64,000 nucleotides of DNA from an uncultured Pseudomonadales bacterium (GCA_947259995.1 CAMYOK010000011.1:1-64000); one strand, 5' to 3'; positions 45,295-54,411 are shown, counted from the first letter of the stretch. Made by a program: numbers and translations. Notes: generated by a model from the sequence alone, not told the origin.

Positions 45295-47718
45295 ATGTCA
45301 ACGCTTACGCAATTGCTCGTTATTATCGCTGTAATTTGGGTACTCGCGTACAGGCGGGCCCATATGGGAACCATTCTGGTGTCCATTGCCGCCGCACTCA
45401 TTGGCATGACCTGGTTTGGCGGCTTTGCATGGCTATTGTGGCTTCCGCTTATTGGCGTCGCGTTATTCTATTTTGAAGATAATCTTCGCAAAGAAAAACT
45501 ATCTCGCCCAGTGTTTGAATTCTTCAAGCGCGTGCTTCCCCCTATGAGTGATACGGAGCAAGAAGCCCTCGAAGCCGGCGACACATGGTGGGATGCGGAC
45601 CTATTTAAAGGCGCTCCGGATTGGAAAAAGTGGCAAGACATTCCCTACCCTACGCTGAGCCAAGAAGAAGAGGAATTTCTAGAGCAGCAAACTGAAACCC
45701 TCTGCGCAATGCTAGATGACTGGCAAATAGTTCATAAAGACAAAGATCTCTCCCCCGAGGCGTGGCAATACCTAAAGGATGAAAAGTTCTTTGGCATGAT
45801 TATCCCCAAAGAGTTTGGTGGTCTTGGTTTTTCTGCACTCGCTCACTCTACGATCGTCACAAAAATAGCCACTCGCAGCGCCAGCGCAGCCGTGACGGCC
45901 ATGGTACCCAACTCCTTAGGGCCAGCAGAGCTGCTAATGAAGTATGGTACTGACGAACAACAACAACATTACCTGCCGCGCTTAGCAACGGGCCAAGACA
46001 TCCCCTGTTTCGCGCTAACTGGCCCCGAAGCTGGCAGCGATGCAGGAGCCATGACAGACACAGGGATCATCTGCAAAGGCCAATATGATGGCAAAGAGTG
46101 CATCGGTATTTCCATCACTTGGAACAAGCGCTATATCACCCTTGCCCCTGTCGCAACCGTTCTTGGCCTTGCCTTTAAAATGTACGACCCAGAGCATTTG
46201 CTAAGCGATGAAGAAGACCGCGGCATCACAGTGGCGTTGATTCCAACTGAACACCCTGGCGTCGAAATTGGTCAACGTCATTTCCCTATGGGAATGACCT
46301 TTATGAATGGCCCAACGCGCGGTAAAAACGTCTTTATTCCGCTGGACTGGATAATCGGTGGGGTGGAGCGTGCGGGACAGGGTTGGCGCATGCTCGTGGA
46401 ATGCTTGTCCGAAGGCCGCGCAATCTCGTTACCGGCCCTAGGGACGGCGACGGGAAAACTAAGCTATCGCATGACTGGTGCCTATGCGCGCATACGCACG
46501 CAATTCAATCTGGCGATTGGTCATTTTGAAGGGGTTGAGGAGGCTTTAGCTCGCATTGCTGGCCACACTTATCAACTGGAAGCCGCCCGTATCGTCACGG
46601 CCGGTGCTGTGGACAGCCACATAAAACCTGCTGTTATTTCAGCCATTGCCAAGTATCACATGACAGAGAAGTCACGCTTGATCATTCAGGACGCTATGGA
46701 CGTCCATGCAGGAAAAGGTCTAATCATGGGGCCAAGCAATTATCTTGCCCATGCGTACATGAGCATGCCTGTTGGCATCACAGTTGAGGGTGCGAATATT
46801 CTTACTAGAAATCTTATGATTTTTGGCCAAGGCGCAATCCGGTGCCACCCCTTCATCGCCCGGGAAATGGTAGCGGCTAAAATGAGTGACGAGAAAGAAG
46901 GCTTGCGTGAGTTCGATAGCTTGATCTTCCGCCACATTGGCTACGGGATTAGTAATTTCGTGCGTACTCTAACGCTAGGACTAAGCGCAGGCATGATTGC
47001 CGCACGGCCTGTCAGTGGTAAAACCGCACCCTATTATCAGCAGCTCACCCGTATGAGCTCTGCTCTAGCGCTTGTGTCGGACATCTCGATGTTGATGTTT
47101 GGTGGCGAATTAAAGCGTAAGGAGAGGCTCTCAGCTCGCCTAGGCGATGTATTGAGCCAACTCTACCTCGCCTCCACTGTGCTGAAATACTACGAGCATC
47201 ACGAGCAATCCCCTAGTGACTTGCCCTATGTAAGATGGAATCTTGAGTACTCATTATATGAGTGCCAAAAGGCTTTTAATGACTTTTTCGATAACTTGGA
47301 GAACAGAGTGATCGCCATGGTCCTCAAACGCATCGTCTTTCCTTGGGGTGACGCTTACAGACGCCCCAGCGACAAGCTAGATCACGAGATCGTGCAATCC
47401 ATGTGGAGCCACACCGAAGTCAGAGATCGCATTACACGCTATGCTTACATTGGCCAAGAGGCCGATGACCCAGCGTTTATTATCGAAAATGCTTTCCAGA
47501 GGGTGTTAGCGACGAAGCCGACACGTGACAGTATCAGACGCGCTGTGCGGGCAGGAACTTTACCTGCCAACGCCAATCTACACGAGCTGGCGACAGAGGC
47601 AGTGGCAAATGAGGTGTGTACAGCGCAAGAGGCTGACGACTATGTAGCAGCAGAGCAAGCGCGCGACAAAGCCATTCAAGTAGACGATCACGCTAGTTTG
47701 CACTTCAACAAAGACTAG
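45295..47718 (+). CDS. fadE: FadE, membrane-associated acyl-CoA dehydrogenase
   Basis: 807 residues from ATG 45295 with GGAG 6 bases upstream (E. coli FadE: 814); an earlier ATG at 45229 has no such site. It catalyses the first oxidation of fatty-acid beta-oxidation. Two hydrophobic segments (about 4-50) are followed by the acyl-CoA dehydrogenase core, with FALTGPEAGSDAG as the FAD/substrate region, and a FadE-specific C-terminal domain of about 300 residues. It stands alone, convergent with a DUF4404 gene. Confidence 0.95.
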   Translation: MSTLTQLLVIIAVIWVLAYRRAHMGTILVSIAAALIGMTWFGGFAWLLWLPLIGVALFYFEDNLRKEKLSRPVFEFFKRVLPPMSDTEQEALEAGDTWWDADLFKGAPDWKKWQDIPYPTLSQEEEEFLEQQTETLCAMLDDWQIVHKDKDLSPEAWQYLKDEKFFGMIIPKEFGGLGFSALAHSTIVTKIATRSASAAVTAMVPNSLGPAELLMKYGTDEQQQHYLPRLATGQDIPCFALTGPEAGSDAGAMTDTGIICKGQYDGKECIGISITWNKRYITLAPVATVLGLAFKMYDPEHLLSDEEDRGITVALIPTEHPGVEIGQRHFPMGMTFMNGPTRGKNVFIPLDWIIGGVERAGQGWRMLVECLSEGRAISLPALGTATGKLSYRMTGAYARIRTQFNLAIGHFEGVEEALARIAGHTYQLEAARIVTAGAVDSHIKPAVISAIAKYHMTEKSRLIIQDAMDVHAGKGLIMGPSNYLAHAYMSMPVGITVEGANILTRNLMIFGQGAIRCHPFIAREMVAAKMSDEKEGLREFDSLIFRHIGYGISNFVRTLTLGLSAGMIAARPVSGKTAPYYQQLTRMSSALALVSDISMLMFGGELKRKERLSARLGDVLSQLYLASTVLKYYEHHEQSPSDLPYVRWNLEYSLYECQKAFNDFFDNLENRVIAMVLKRIVFPWGDAYRRPSDKLDHEIVQSMWSHTEVRDRITRYAYIGQEADDPAFIIENAFQRVLATKPTRDSIRRAVRAGTLPANANLHELATEAVANEVCTAQEADDYVAAEQARDKAIQVDDHASLHFNKD

Positions 47719-47728
47719 TTAGTTTAGC

Positions 47729-47989
47729 TTAAATCCCGATACGCCCTAGTGTGTCGATCAACTCTCTAACGAGGCGTTCGGCCACTGGGTGGTTCGCGGC
47801 AAATCTTGCCTCTAATGCAATCGCATCATCCATGACCGGTGCGTTGCTATCTTCGGCAGACTCAATCAACGAATCGACGTTTTTATCGAGCTTCTTGACT
47901 AACTCTAGGGTTTCCCTATCGAGTTTCTCCCCAGATTTTAGCTCTTTCTGCAACTGAGCCAAAAGGCTGCGCACTTTATCCTGATCCAA
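47729..47989 (-). CDS. DUF4404 family protein
   Basis: 86 residues, starting at TTG with AAGGAG 7 bases upstream. A helical, charged protein (VRSLLAQLQKELKSGEKLD, ALEARFAANHPVAERLVREL) of the DUF4404 family, whose function is unknown. It has no signal or membrane segment. Convergent with fadE. Confidence 0.82.
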   Translation of the reverse strand: MDQDKVRSLLAQLQKELKSGEKLDRETLELVKKLDKNVDSLIESAEDSNAPVMDDAIALEARFAANHPVAERLVRELIDTLGRIGI

Positions 47990-48193
47990 GCTGATGCTCC
48001 TTTATCACGTTCTATCATATAGGTTCCATTCGCTGGTACCCCATAGGAGTAGTCTGACCCAATGCACAGGGCTCCGCAAGCCTAGGTCAGCATATATACC
48101 TACAAAACCAACTAGACCCACACAGACCCGCCACAGAGCGCATGGAAGAGACTCTGTGACAATATTCACGTGTATTCAAACTAACTGCTCACC
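47990..48193. other. Intergenic region with a 7-bp dyad
   Basis: These 204 bases lie after the unknown 48194-48820 gene and before the DUF4404 gene. They contain CACAGAG (48132-48138)/CTCTGTG (48152-48158), a possible 3' hairpin of the minus-strand transcript without a T-run. I see no gene. Confidence 0.4.
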
Positions 48194-48820
48194 TTAGGAC
48201 TGCACTTCACGCATGCCCCGGCTAAATGCACGCACTTTGGCACGCTTGCTAGAGCGTTTAGCACGGTCTCGATAGGTCAAATAGTACTTGGGAATATTCA
48301 GAAGCATTTGCCAGCGTGTTGTATAGCTTACCCGGATAGTCGAGTGGCTCTTAGCACCCGCCATCAACATAGGCTCGCCTTCGTATAGAAGCTCTGGGTT
48401 GGTTAGACTATGGATATTGCGAATATTGCTATTGCGTAGATCGGCCATCAAAAGCACGTACTTCTTGCGCGCAAGGAAAATATCCCAGATCAAGTGCGAC
48501 CAAATTTTGTATTGCTCGCTTGCCGACTTCACCGCCGCACTGATCCACACCCCGTTAACTTCCATCATTTCATATTGATCATTCTTAAAGAAACCATTCG
48601 ATTCTTTTATTGAATCAGGAACAAACACTAAACTTCTAAATTGCGGTTTTGTGACAAGCATGTATCCCGCAATCATTTCGTCTTTTTTAAACACCCCAAC
48701 AATCGTACTACGCAAAGAATAGTCATAAGGCAGTTTCACACCCACAAAACTTTCGAACTTATTCAGATAGGCGTCAATGTCGCTCTCCGCTGTCAGAACT
48801 CTGAATTTTATCGCTTCCAT
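48194..48820 (-). CDS. Unrecognised protein, possibly GNAT/LuxI-like fold
   Basis: 208 residues, ATG with AGGA 6 bases upstream, overlapping the preceding methyltransferase gene by 47 bases. I do not recognise the family. The middle (TIVGVFKKDEMIAGYMLV) and the following segment (MMEVNGVWISAAV ... ARKKYVLLMADLRNSNIRN) have the strand-turn-strand and helix spacing of acyltransferase folds, loosely like LuxI-type autoinducer synthases. Identity of catalytic residues is not assured. The last 35 residues are very basic (RDRAKRSSKRAKVRAFSRGM), suggesting membrane or nucleic-acid contact. No membrane segment. A soluble enzyme coupled to the membrane methyltransferase is the most likely reading. Confidence 0.7.
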   Translation of the reverse strand: MEAIKFRVLTAESDIDAYLNKFESFVGVKLPYDYSLRSTIVGVFKKDEMIAGYMLVTKPQFRSLVFVPDSIKESNGFFKNDQYEMMEVNGVWISAAVKSASEQYKIWSHLIWDIFLARKKYVLLMADLRNSNIRNIHSLTNPELLYEGEPMLMAGAKSHSTIRVSYTTRWQMLLNIPKYYLTYRDRAKRSSKRAKVRAFSRGMREVQS

Positions 48821-49352
48821 TTTTAATCCTGGGTAGGAACATTCCTACATTTCGAATATAGTTTTTATACTCATTTGAGTACACGCTTTGTAAAATAACC
48901 CCCTCTTCTTTTCGTGCAGAAAGAAAATAAAAGGCTACTAAGTACAGCAGTGTAATCCACAATATCAATGAGTTAAACAATAAACTACTTGTTAGCCACG
49001 CTAACATATAAGAAGTATAAAATGGATGACGAATTAATTTAAACGGACCTGTTGTTACAATACTTCCAACTTCATTACTGAATGCGAAGTCGAGAGTTTT
49101 TGCCGTGAAAATTGCCCACCAAAAAAGACCCAAAGACAAGCCGTAGAGGAAAATACTTGCCGCAACAAGCGGCAATATTTTGCCGCTTGTTGTAAACATT
49201 AAAACCAAAGTTGTAACGATCTGAGTAGCGACAGTTGCATCATACAAAAGCGCACTCAACCTTGGCGTTCCAGAGTTCATTTTGAAAAACCGAAGACGCC
49301 CCCATATCAAACTCAAGACGATACAAACAAAAAGCACTACTGAAATAATCAT
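48774..49352 (-). CDS. Isoprenylcysteine carboxyl-methyltransferase-like membrane protein
   Basis: 192 residues from ATG 49352 (GAAGAG upstream); a TTG at 49400 is an alternative. About five membrane segments. The ICMT/PEMT motif GPFKLIRHPFYTSYMLAW and the later ARKEEGVILQSVYSNEYKNY carry the SAM-binding residues of the family (the Arg-His-Pro and paired Glu). Such bacterial enzymes methylate lipids or small carboxylates, and most are uncharacterised. The gene is AT-rich (77 G+C in 240 bases at 48841-49080, hand count) and contains a perfect hairpin at 49163-49192. Its 3' end overlaps the next gene by 47 bases. Confidence 0.82.
   Translation of the reverse strand: MIISVVLFVCIVLSLIWGRLRFFKMNSGTPRLSALLYDATVATQIVTTLVLMFTTSGKILPLVAASIFLYGLSLGLFWWAIFTAKTLDFAFSNEVGSIVTTGPFKLIRHPFYTSYMLAWLTSSLLFNSLILWITLLYLVAFYFLSARKEEGVILQSVYSNEYKNYIRNVGMFLPRIKNGSDKIQSSDSGERH
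49163..49192. repeat. Perfect 13-bp inverted repeat inside the methyltransferase gene
   Basis: CAACAAGCGGCAA (49163-49175), a 4-base TATT loop and TTGCCGCTTGTTG (49180-49192). The repeat is embedded in a membrane segment of the protein (SGKILPLVAAS). It is GC-rich inside an AT-rich gene and has no T-run after it. Confidence 0.9.
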
Positions 49353-49519
49353 AAACAACTCTTCTTTTGTGAATAAATACGGAAAATTTTTGCCGCCCAA
49401 TTTCGAACTAAGACGTCAACAAGTTATTTCAAAAAGCCCTGGGACACCCATTGGTTTTTCGCAATGTGCAGAAGTGTGAACTAGTACAGGCATCTTGAAA
49501 ACACCGAATACTCATTGAA

Positions 49520-49547
49520 TTGCCGCTACACCCTATTACTGTATAAT
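49520..49547 (+). promoter_or_regulatory. Probable promoter of the membrane cyclase-like gene
   Basis: TTGCCG (49520-49525), a 16-base spacer and a perfect TATAAT (49542-49547), about 95 bases before the ATG at 49642. The gap 49353-49641 is shared with the divergent methyltransferase gene, for which no clear promoter was found. Confidence 0.6.
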
Positions 49548-49641
49548 CACTGCGCCCTTGGATGCACAAATACACAGCATCCCCACCACATTGACGGCAA
49601 AACCGCCGCTCTAACGACAATTTGCACATTTAGTATGAATA

Positions 49642-51024
49642 ATGAATTCAGATAAATATTCACTTTACTGCCAAGAGCATGTGGAGGAATTTAGAGATGA
49701 GCTAAGAGATGAGGCTTCACACGCGCTGACCAGCTGGCCTGGTAAGTCGGCAGGTCTCTTACTTGTTATCTCGTCTATCCTGACCTATCTGAACCTCACA
49801 TCGACGGGCAATGAGTTTGCCTTCAACACACTGTTTACCTACGCGCCCCCAATACTGCTAATTTTCTTATTCCCTATTTCGTCGCTATTGGTCTCAAGCG
49901 TTAATAAACATTCGCGAACGGTACTAGACCTAATTTGCCTCACCACGATCTTTGGGTTTTGCACTACTCTTAAGTATGTCTTTCAACCAGAGATCACAGC
50001 GCAAGAGCAGTCCCTACTGTTCTTGGCATTATCTGGACAAATCAACTTCAGCCTGTTGATGGTGACGGCCTTCTCCTACCACACCAGTTATCGAGTCACT
50101 TTTACGCGCAATATCATTTTCACAATCGTGTTTACATTGCTGATCTATATGGTGAACAGCCAATACCTAGCTGGTAATGCAGTACAGGTTGTTCAGGGGT
50201 TCATGGCGGGAAGTATCTTCAGCTGGCTATTCTTTACCCGTATTCAAACGCGCTTCTACTACAAGTCTATCGATGCCGACACGCGCCAACACCTTTATAA
50301 GCAGCTCTCCAAGCTCGTTTATCCACACCAACTTGAAATGATTAAGTCCGGCGATCAACTCGAAGACACTATGCCTGTCGAGAAAGGCCGCGCGATAATC
50401 AATGTTTTTGACATACAAAATTCGAGTGACATTAAACACGATAAAACCAAGTCCTTCTTCTTGGATGTCTTCCGTGCATTCTCACAGATATGCATGATGG
50501 GCTATCAACACAACCCTTTGCGCTCACGGGCCTTTCGCCTGAAAGAGACTGGCGATGGGTTTATTAGCTCAATTGGCTACCCCTTTCTCGCCGATGACCC
50601 TAACTCACTTGCAGACCACTCGGTCTCGACCGCCTTGATAATGTTTAAGGCTTTCAATGAGGAAGTCTCTAAATTCAAATATGCAGAACCTATTAAAGGC
50701 GCGATGGGATTAGCGTTTAACTCCGTGCAAGGAACTTTCCAAAGCAGTGGCATTAAGTCCTACGACCTCTTTGGCGAAGCCTTGATTCAAGCCTACCGAT
50801 ACGAAGAAATTCGCAAACACCCCTCCATTGCGAAAATCATTCACAACAAAGCCGCAAGTATAGGCCTGCAGCATTACAATATTTTGATTATTCAGGAAGT
50901 GATCTATAACTCGCTAAAGCCGGATTACAAAGCGTTGTTCGAGGAAATTGATCTACACAAAGGAGGGTTCTATATCAGACAGGATATGGCTGCCCATTGC
51001 GTCTATTTTCATGTACTGCCGTAA
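49642..51024 (+). CDS. Membrane protein with divergent class III nucleotide cyclase domain
   Basis: 460 residues. Six hydrophobic segments (about 35-53, 66-87, 92-113, 122-147, 156-172, 182-200) are followed by a linker and a C-terminal cyclase-like domain (about 245-440). Landmarks of class III cyclases line up: a metal Asp257 in NVFDIQNSSDI, K301-x2-G-D305-G (purine Lys and second metal Asp), Asp375 in SYDLFGEA (the adenine-specifying position) and the catalytic Arg386. The partner Asn is replaced by Ile382. It may therefore make cAMP, work only as a mixed dimer, or be a nucleotide-binding sensor. The N-terminal region is not a recognised sensor. Divergent from the methyltransferase pair. 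Confidence 0.75.
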   Translation: MNSDKYSLYCQEHVEEFRDELRDEASHALTSWPGKSAGLLLVISSILTYLNLTSTGNEFAFNTLFTYAPPILLIFLFPISSLLVSSVNKHSRTVLDLICLTTIFGFCTTLKYVFQPEITAQEQSLLFLALSGQINFSLLMVTAFSYHTSYRVTFTRNIIFTIVFTLLIYMVNSQYLAGNAVQVVQGFMAGSIFSWLFFTRIQTRFYYKSIDADTRQHLYKQLSKLVYPHQLEMIKSGDQLEDTMPVEKGRAIINVFDIQNSSDIKHDKTKSFFLDVFRAFSQICMMGYQHNPLRSRAFRLKETGDGFISSIGYPFLADDPNSLADHSVSTALIMFKAFNEEVSKFKYAEPIKGAMGLAFNSVQGTFQSSGIKSYDLFGEALIQAYRYEEIRKHPSIAKIIHNKAASIGLQHYNILIIQEVIYNSLKPDYKALFEEIDLHKGGFYIRQDMAAHCVYFHVLP

Positions 51025-51091
51025 CGGCAGCGTGGCGCTTGCCAGCGCTCCCCCAGAGCATAGTCTCGAAGAGTGCCAGCAAAGCCTTATC

Positions 51092-51715
51092 TCACTGGGG
51101 CATGGCCGCTAGGGCTTTCTGAAAGGCTGGACGGTCTACACCGTCACGAATCCAGCGGACAATAGCCGGATAGTCATCCAGTTTGACAGAGGTGCTTTGA
51201 CAAGCATGGAAATAGGGCAAAGCAACCGTATCAGCAATGCTAATTTCATCGCCACATAGAAACCTACTTTGTGTAAGCACTTTGTCTAAATAGGGCAACT
51301 GCTGGTCGAGAAACCCTTTCGCTTCTGCGATTGCCTTTTCATCAGCCTCTTTTTGATAATACTTCATCATGACCACTTCTTGATAAAAATACACCGCCAA
51401 CCACTTTCCAGCGTGGTGGCACACGAGATCTATCATCTGGTCGATTTTCGCGGCCTTCACCGGCTCTTCGGAGTACAGTTTTTTATCTGCAATATTCGCT
51501 AGATAGCGACAAAGCGAGGCGCTTTCAAATAAATAGTTGCCGTTATGCTCTAAGGCAGGCACTTTGCCAAGCGGATGGCGAGTGAGGTGCTCTGCACTCT
51601 TATGATCGCCCTTAGTAAAATCCAAATGCACATATTCGTACTGCAATCCTAGCTCTTCTGCCGTAAACAGCACTTTTGTAGCATTAAATGTACTAGCGCC
51701 ATAAATCTTCAACAT
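51092..51715 (-). CDS. Glutathione S-transferase
   Basis: 207 residues from ATG 51715 with GGAGAGA upstream; upstream residues in the frame are not GST-like. The N-terminal thioredoxin-fold domain (KIYGASTFNATKVLFTAEEL, with HPLGKVPALEHNG and the GSH-binding FESASLCRYLAN) and the all-helical C-terminal domain (SIADTVALPYFHACQ) are complete. It resembles the phi/theta-like bacterial group in which Ser near the N-terminus activates GSH. Substrate unknown. Convergent with the cyclase-like gene. Confidence 0.9.
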   Translation of the reverse strand: MLKIYGASTFNATKVLFTAEELGLQYEYVHLDFTKGDHKSAEHLTRHPLGKVPALEHNGNYLFESASLCRYLANIADKKLYSEEPVKAAKIDQMIDLVCHHAGKWLAVYFYQEVVMMKYYQKEADEKAIAEAKGFLDQQLPYLDKVLTQSRFLCGDEISIADTVALPYFHACQSTSVKLDDYPAIVRWIRDGVDRPAFQKALAAMPQ

Positions 51716-51840
51716 TGTGTTCTCTCCGCATGAGCTAAATGGTAGTGTAAAACTTTCGACTCTCTGGTCTGTGGGCAATGTACCCAAGCACACCAGAATA
51801 GGCAAGGTAGAGACCTAGCCAGAGTTCAACAACTCTCGCA

Positions 51841-53037
51841 ATGCAAGACTATATGGACCGCTACATGAGCCTCGACCTCTTAAGAATTCGAACAGAGACT
51901 CCAGCCTGTAAGCATCTCATACACTTTAACAATGCAGGGGCTGCTTTATCCCCCAGCCCAGTGACCCAAGCTGTGCTTGCCTATTTACAACGTGAGCAAG
52001 AGATTGGTGGCTATGAAGCTGCCGCGGAGGCTCACGCTGGGCTTGAAAACTTCTACAATGCCTTTGCACAGATGCTAGGCTGTTCTCCCCAAGAGATTGC
52101 CTACGCCGACAGCGCGACCCATGCTTGGAATAAACTCTTTAATGCGATCGACTTCGAGGCTGGTCAAACAATTCTGACAGGACAATCAGAATATGCGAGC
52201 AACTATCTGGCCTTTCTACACCTTGCTAAATATAAGGGAGTTAAGATAAAGGTCATCCCCAACACAGAGCAAGGCATCATCGATTTATCCCTGTTTGAAG
52301 CCGCTATCGATCAGAGCGTCAAACTCATCGCCCTCACCCACATACCCAGCCAAAGCGGTGTGATTCATCCCGCGCAAGCCATCGGCAAACTCGCGCGTCA
52401 CCACAATATCCTTTACCTATTAGATGCCTGTCAGTCTGTGGGCCAGATAGAATTGCACGTCGACAGTCTCGGTTGTGACATGCTGACCGGCACTGGCCGT
52501 AAATATCTGCGCGGCCCACGCGGTACGGGTTTTCTCTATTTGAAAGAGAGCTGTCGAGAATTGCTGGAGCCCGCAGAGATCGATTTACACTCCGCTGCGT
52601 GGACCGCAAAAAACTCCTATGAGATCAGAAAAGACGCGAGGCAATATGAAAGTTTCGAGTGTTTTGTCGCGGGGAAAATTGGCCTAGGAGTCGCTGTGGA
52701 CTACGCACTAAACATCGGGCTAGATGTCATAGAACAACGCGTTAAGAGGCTCGCCGCGCACTTACGCGCACAATTACGTCATGTTCCCAATGTGCAGGTG
52801 CATGAACATGGCACTCAATTGAGTGGCATCGTCACCTTTAACAAACAAGATAAAGCTGCCGAAGCTTTGCACAAGTATTTGCAAATTCGAGGGTTTAACA
52901 CATCGGTGCTACGGCTGGGCAATAGCCAACTTGACTTAGGCCAGCGCTGCCAAGCCGATATCAATCGCGCCTCTGTACACTACTACAATACAGAAGAAGA
53001 GATCGATCGCTTCTGCGCCACCGTTGACGCATTCTGA
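51841..53037 (+). CDS. Class V aminotransferase-fold PLP enzyme
   Basis: 398 residues. The class V / cysteine desulfurase-type fold: HFNNAGAALSPSPVTQAV near the start, LLDACQSVGQIELHVDSLG holding the PLP-pyridine Asp, and TGTGRKYLRGPRGTGFLY with the Schiff-base lysine. Relatives include cysteine desulfurases, isopenicillin-N epimerase-like enzymes and ergothioneine EgtE-type lyases. No desulfurase cysteine loop is obvious, so the reaction cannot be assigned. The ATG at 51841 lacks a ribosome site; ATGs at residues 5 and 9 are alternatives. Convergent with the NSS transporter, the stops touching. Confidence 0.85.
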   Translation: MQDYMDRYMSLDLLRIRTETPACKHLIHFNNAGAALSPSPVTQAVLAYLQREQEIGGYEAAAEAHAGLENFYNAFAQMLGCSPQEIAYADSATHAWNKLFNAIDFEAGQTILTGQSEYASNYLAFLHLAKYKGVKIKVIPNTEQGIIDLSLFEAAIDQSVKLIALTHIPSQSGVIHPAQAIGKLARHHNILYLLDACQSVGQIELHVDSLGCDMLTGTGRKYLRGPRGTGFLYLKESCRELLEPAEIDLHSAAWTAKNSYEIRKDARQYESFECFVAGKIGLGVAVDYALNIGLDVIEQRVKRLAAHLRAQLRHVPNVQVHEHGTQLSGIVTFNKQDKAAEALHKYLQIRGFNTSVLRLGNSQLDLGQRCQADINRASVHYYNTEEEIDRFCATVDAF

Positions 53038-53038
53038 G

Positions 53039-54391
53039 TCAAAAGAATAGTAATTGAATATATACAGCGGCGATCGCGATTGGGCAGACGAAACGAATGT
53101 AGAACGGCCAGATTTTCCAGAACAAGGAATGCTGCGCACCTGCATAGCCTTGTTGCAGCTCCTGCAATACACCGTTTCGCTTCCATATCCAACCTACAAA
53201 GACAGTGAAGAACAGCCCCAATAGCGGCTGGCTATATTCTGTCGTCACAGTCACTACGAGATCGAACAAGGTGGCAAAATTATAAACTATCAGCAAACAA
53301 ATTAACGCTATACCACCGCCAAGTAAGAAAGTTGCCTTTCGCCTTTGCGTATCGAAGGTCTCCACCACATAGGCAACGGGGACTTCGAGCATCGAAATTG
53401 ACGAGGTGAGAGAGGCAATCGTCATCAAAACAAAGAATGCCAATGCTACGAACGCGCCGGCGCTCCCCATCGTGTCAAACAGGGCAGGAAGCACGGCCAC
53501 GATCAAACCAGGCCCGGCCACTAATGCCCCATTGGCATCGAAAATCTGTACCCCATTGGCAAGCGCCACATACATTGAAGGCAAAATTAACAAACCTGCC
53601 AAGAATGCTATCCCAGTATCGAGCATCGCCACTAGCCCACCTATTACTGGAAGATTCTCTTTACTGCTTAAATAGGAACCATAAATCAACATCGTGCCTA
53701 CGCCTAAGGACAGAGAAAAGAAGGCTTGCCCCAAGGCACTAATGATCAAGCCAGGTTGTAGAGCAACACTGAAATCTGGCACTAAATAGGCTTTAAGACC
53801 ATCCATCGCGCCCTCTAGTGTCAACACATAAAAGATAAGCAACACTAGGATAAAAATTAATGCGGGCATCAATCGGGTCGCCCACTTTTCAATACCGTCA
53901 CGCACACCCGCACTGATCACTATCACTGTTAACAGCATGAACACGACAGAGAAAATGGCATTGCGCGACTCCCCATCATTCGTTAACCATGCAGAGGCGG
54001 CATCTAAACCAAAGATTGTCGCGATTGAGTTCAATAGCCAAGCGAGCATCCAGCCACTGACAATCGAGTAAAAACTTAAGATCAAGGTCACGGTTGCAAT
54101 GCCCGCAAACCCTACGACACTGCCTAAGCGCGCGATCTTAGGACTGGGGGCAAGCTGACGCAGCGCCCCTACGGCATTAGAGCGAGTATGACGGCCAATG
54201 ATGAGTTCGGCCATCAAGGCTGGGTAGGCAAGCGTAAATGCCAACAAGAGATAGAGAAAGAGGAAAGCTGCGCCGCCATTACTCGCGGCATTAGTGGGAA
54301 AGCCCCATATATTGCCGAGCCCCACTGCAGAGCCTGCGGCAGCCATCAAGAAACCAAATCTAGAACTAAATTCTCCCCGTGCTGCCGCCAT
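53039..54391 (-). CDS. Sodium-dependent transporter, NSS (SNF) family
   Basis: 450 residues, about eleven membrane segments. The signature AAAGSAVGLGNIWGFPTNAA in the first helix carries the unwound Na+/substrate site of LeuT-type symporters. It probably imports an amino acid or amine with Na+; the substrate is unknown. The adjacent class V PLP enzyme is convergent, so co-function is not implied. ATG start at 54391. Confidence 0.92.
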   Translation of the reverse strand: MAAARGEFSSRFGFLMAAAGSAVGLGNIWGFPTNAASNGGAAFLFLYLLLAFTLAYPALMAELIIGRHTRSNAVGALRQLAPSPKIARLGSVVGFAGIATVTLILSFYSIVSGWMLAWLLNSIATIFGLDAASAWLTNDGESRNAIFSVVFMLLTVIVISAGVRDGIEKWATRLMPALIFILVLLIFYVLTLEGAMDGLKAYLVPDFSVALQPGLIISALGQAFFSLSLGVGTMLIYGSYLSSKENLPVIGGLVAMLDTGIAFLAGLLILPSMYVALANGVQIFDANGALVAGPGLIVAVLPALFDTMGSAGAFVALAFFVLMTIASLTSSISMLEVPVAYVVETFDTQRRKATFLLGGGIALICLLIVYNFATLFDLVVTVTTEYSQPLLGLFFTVFVGWIWKRNGVLQELQQGYAGAQHSLFWKIWPFYIRFVCPIAIAAVYIQLLFF

Positions 54392-54411
54392 CGGTGACGC
54401 CCCGCTTGTTT

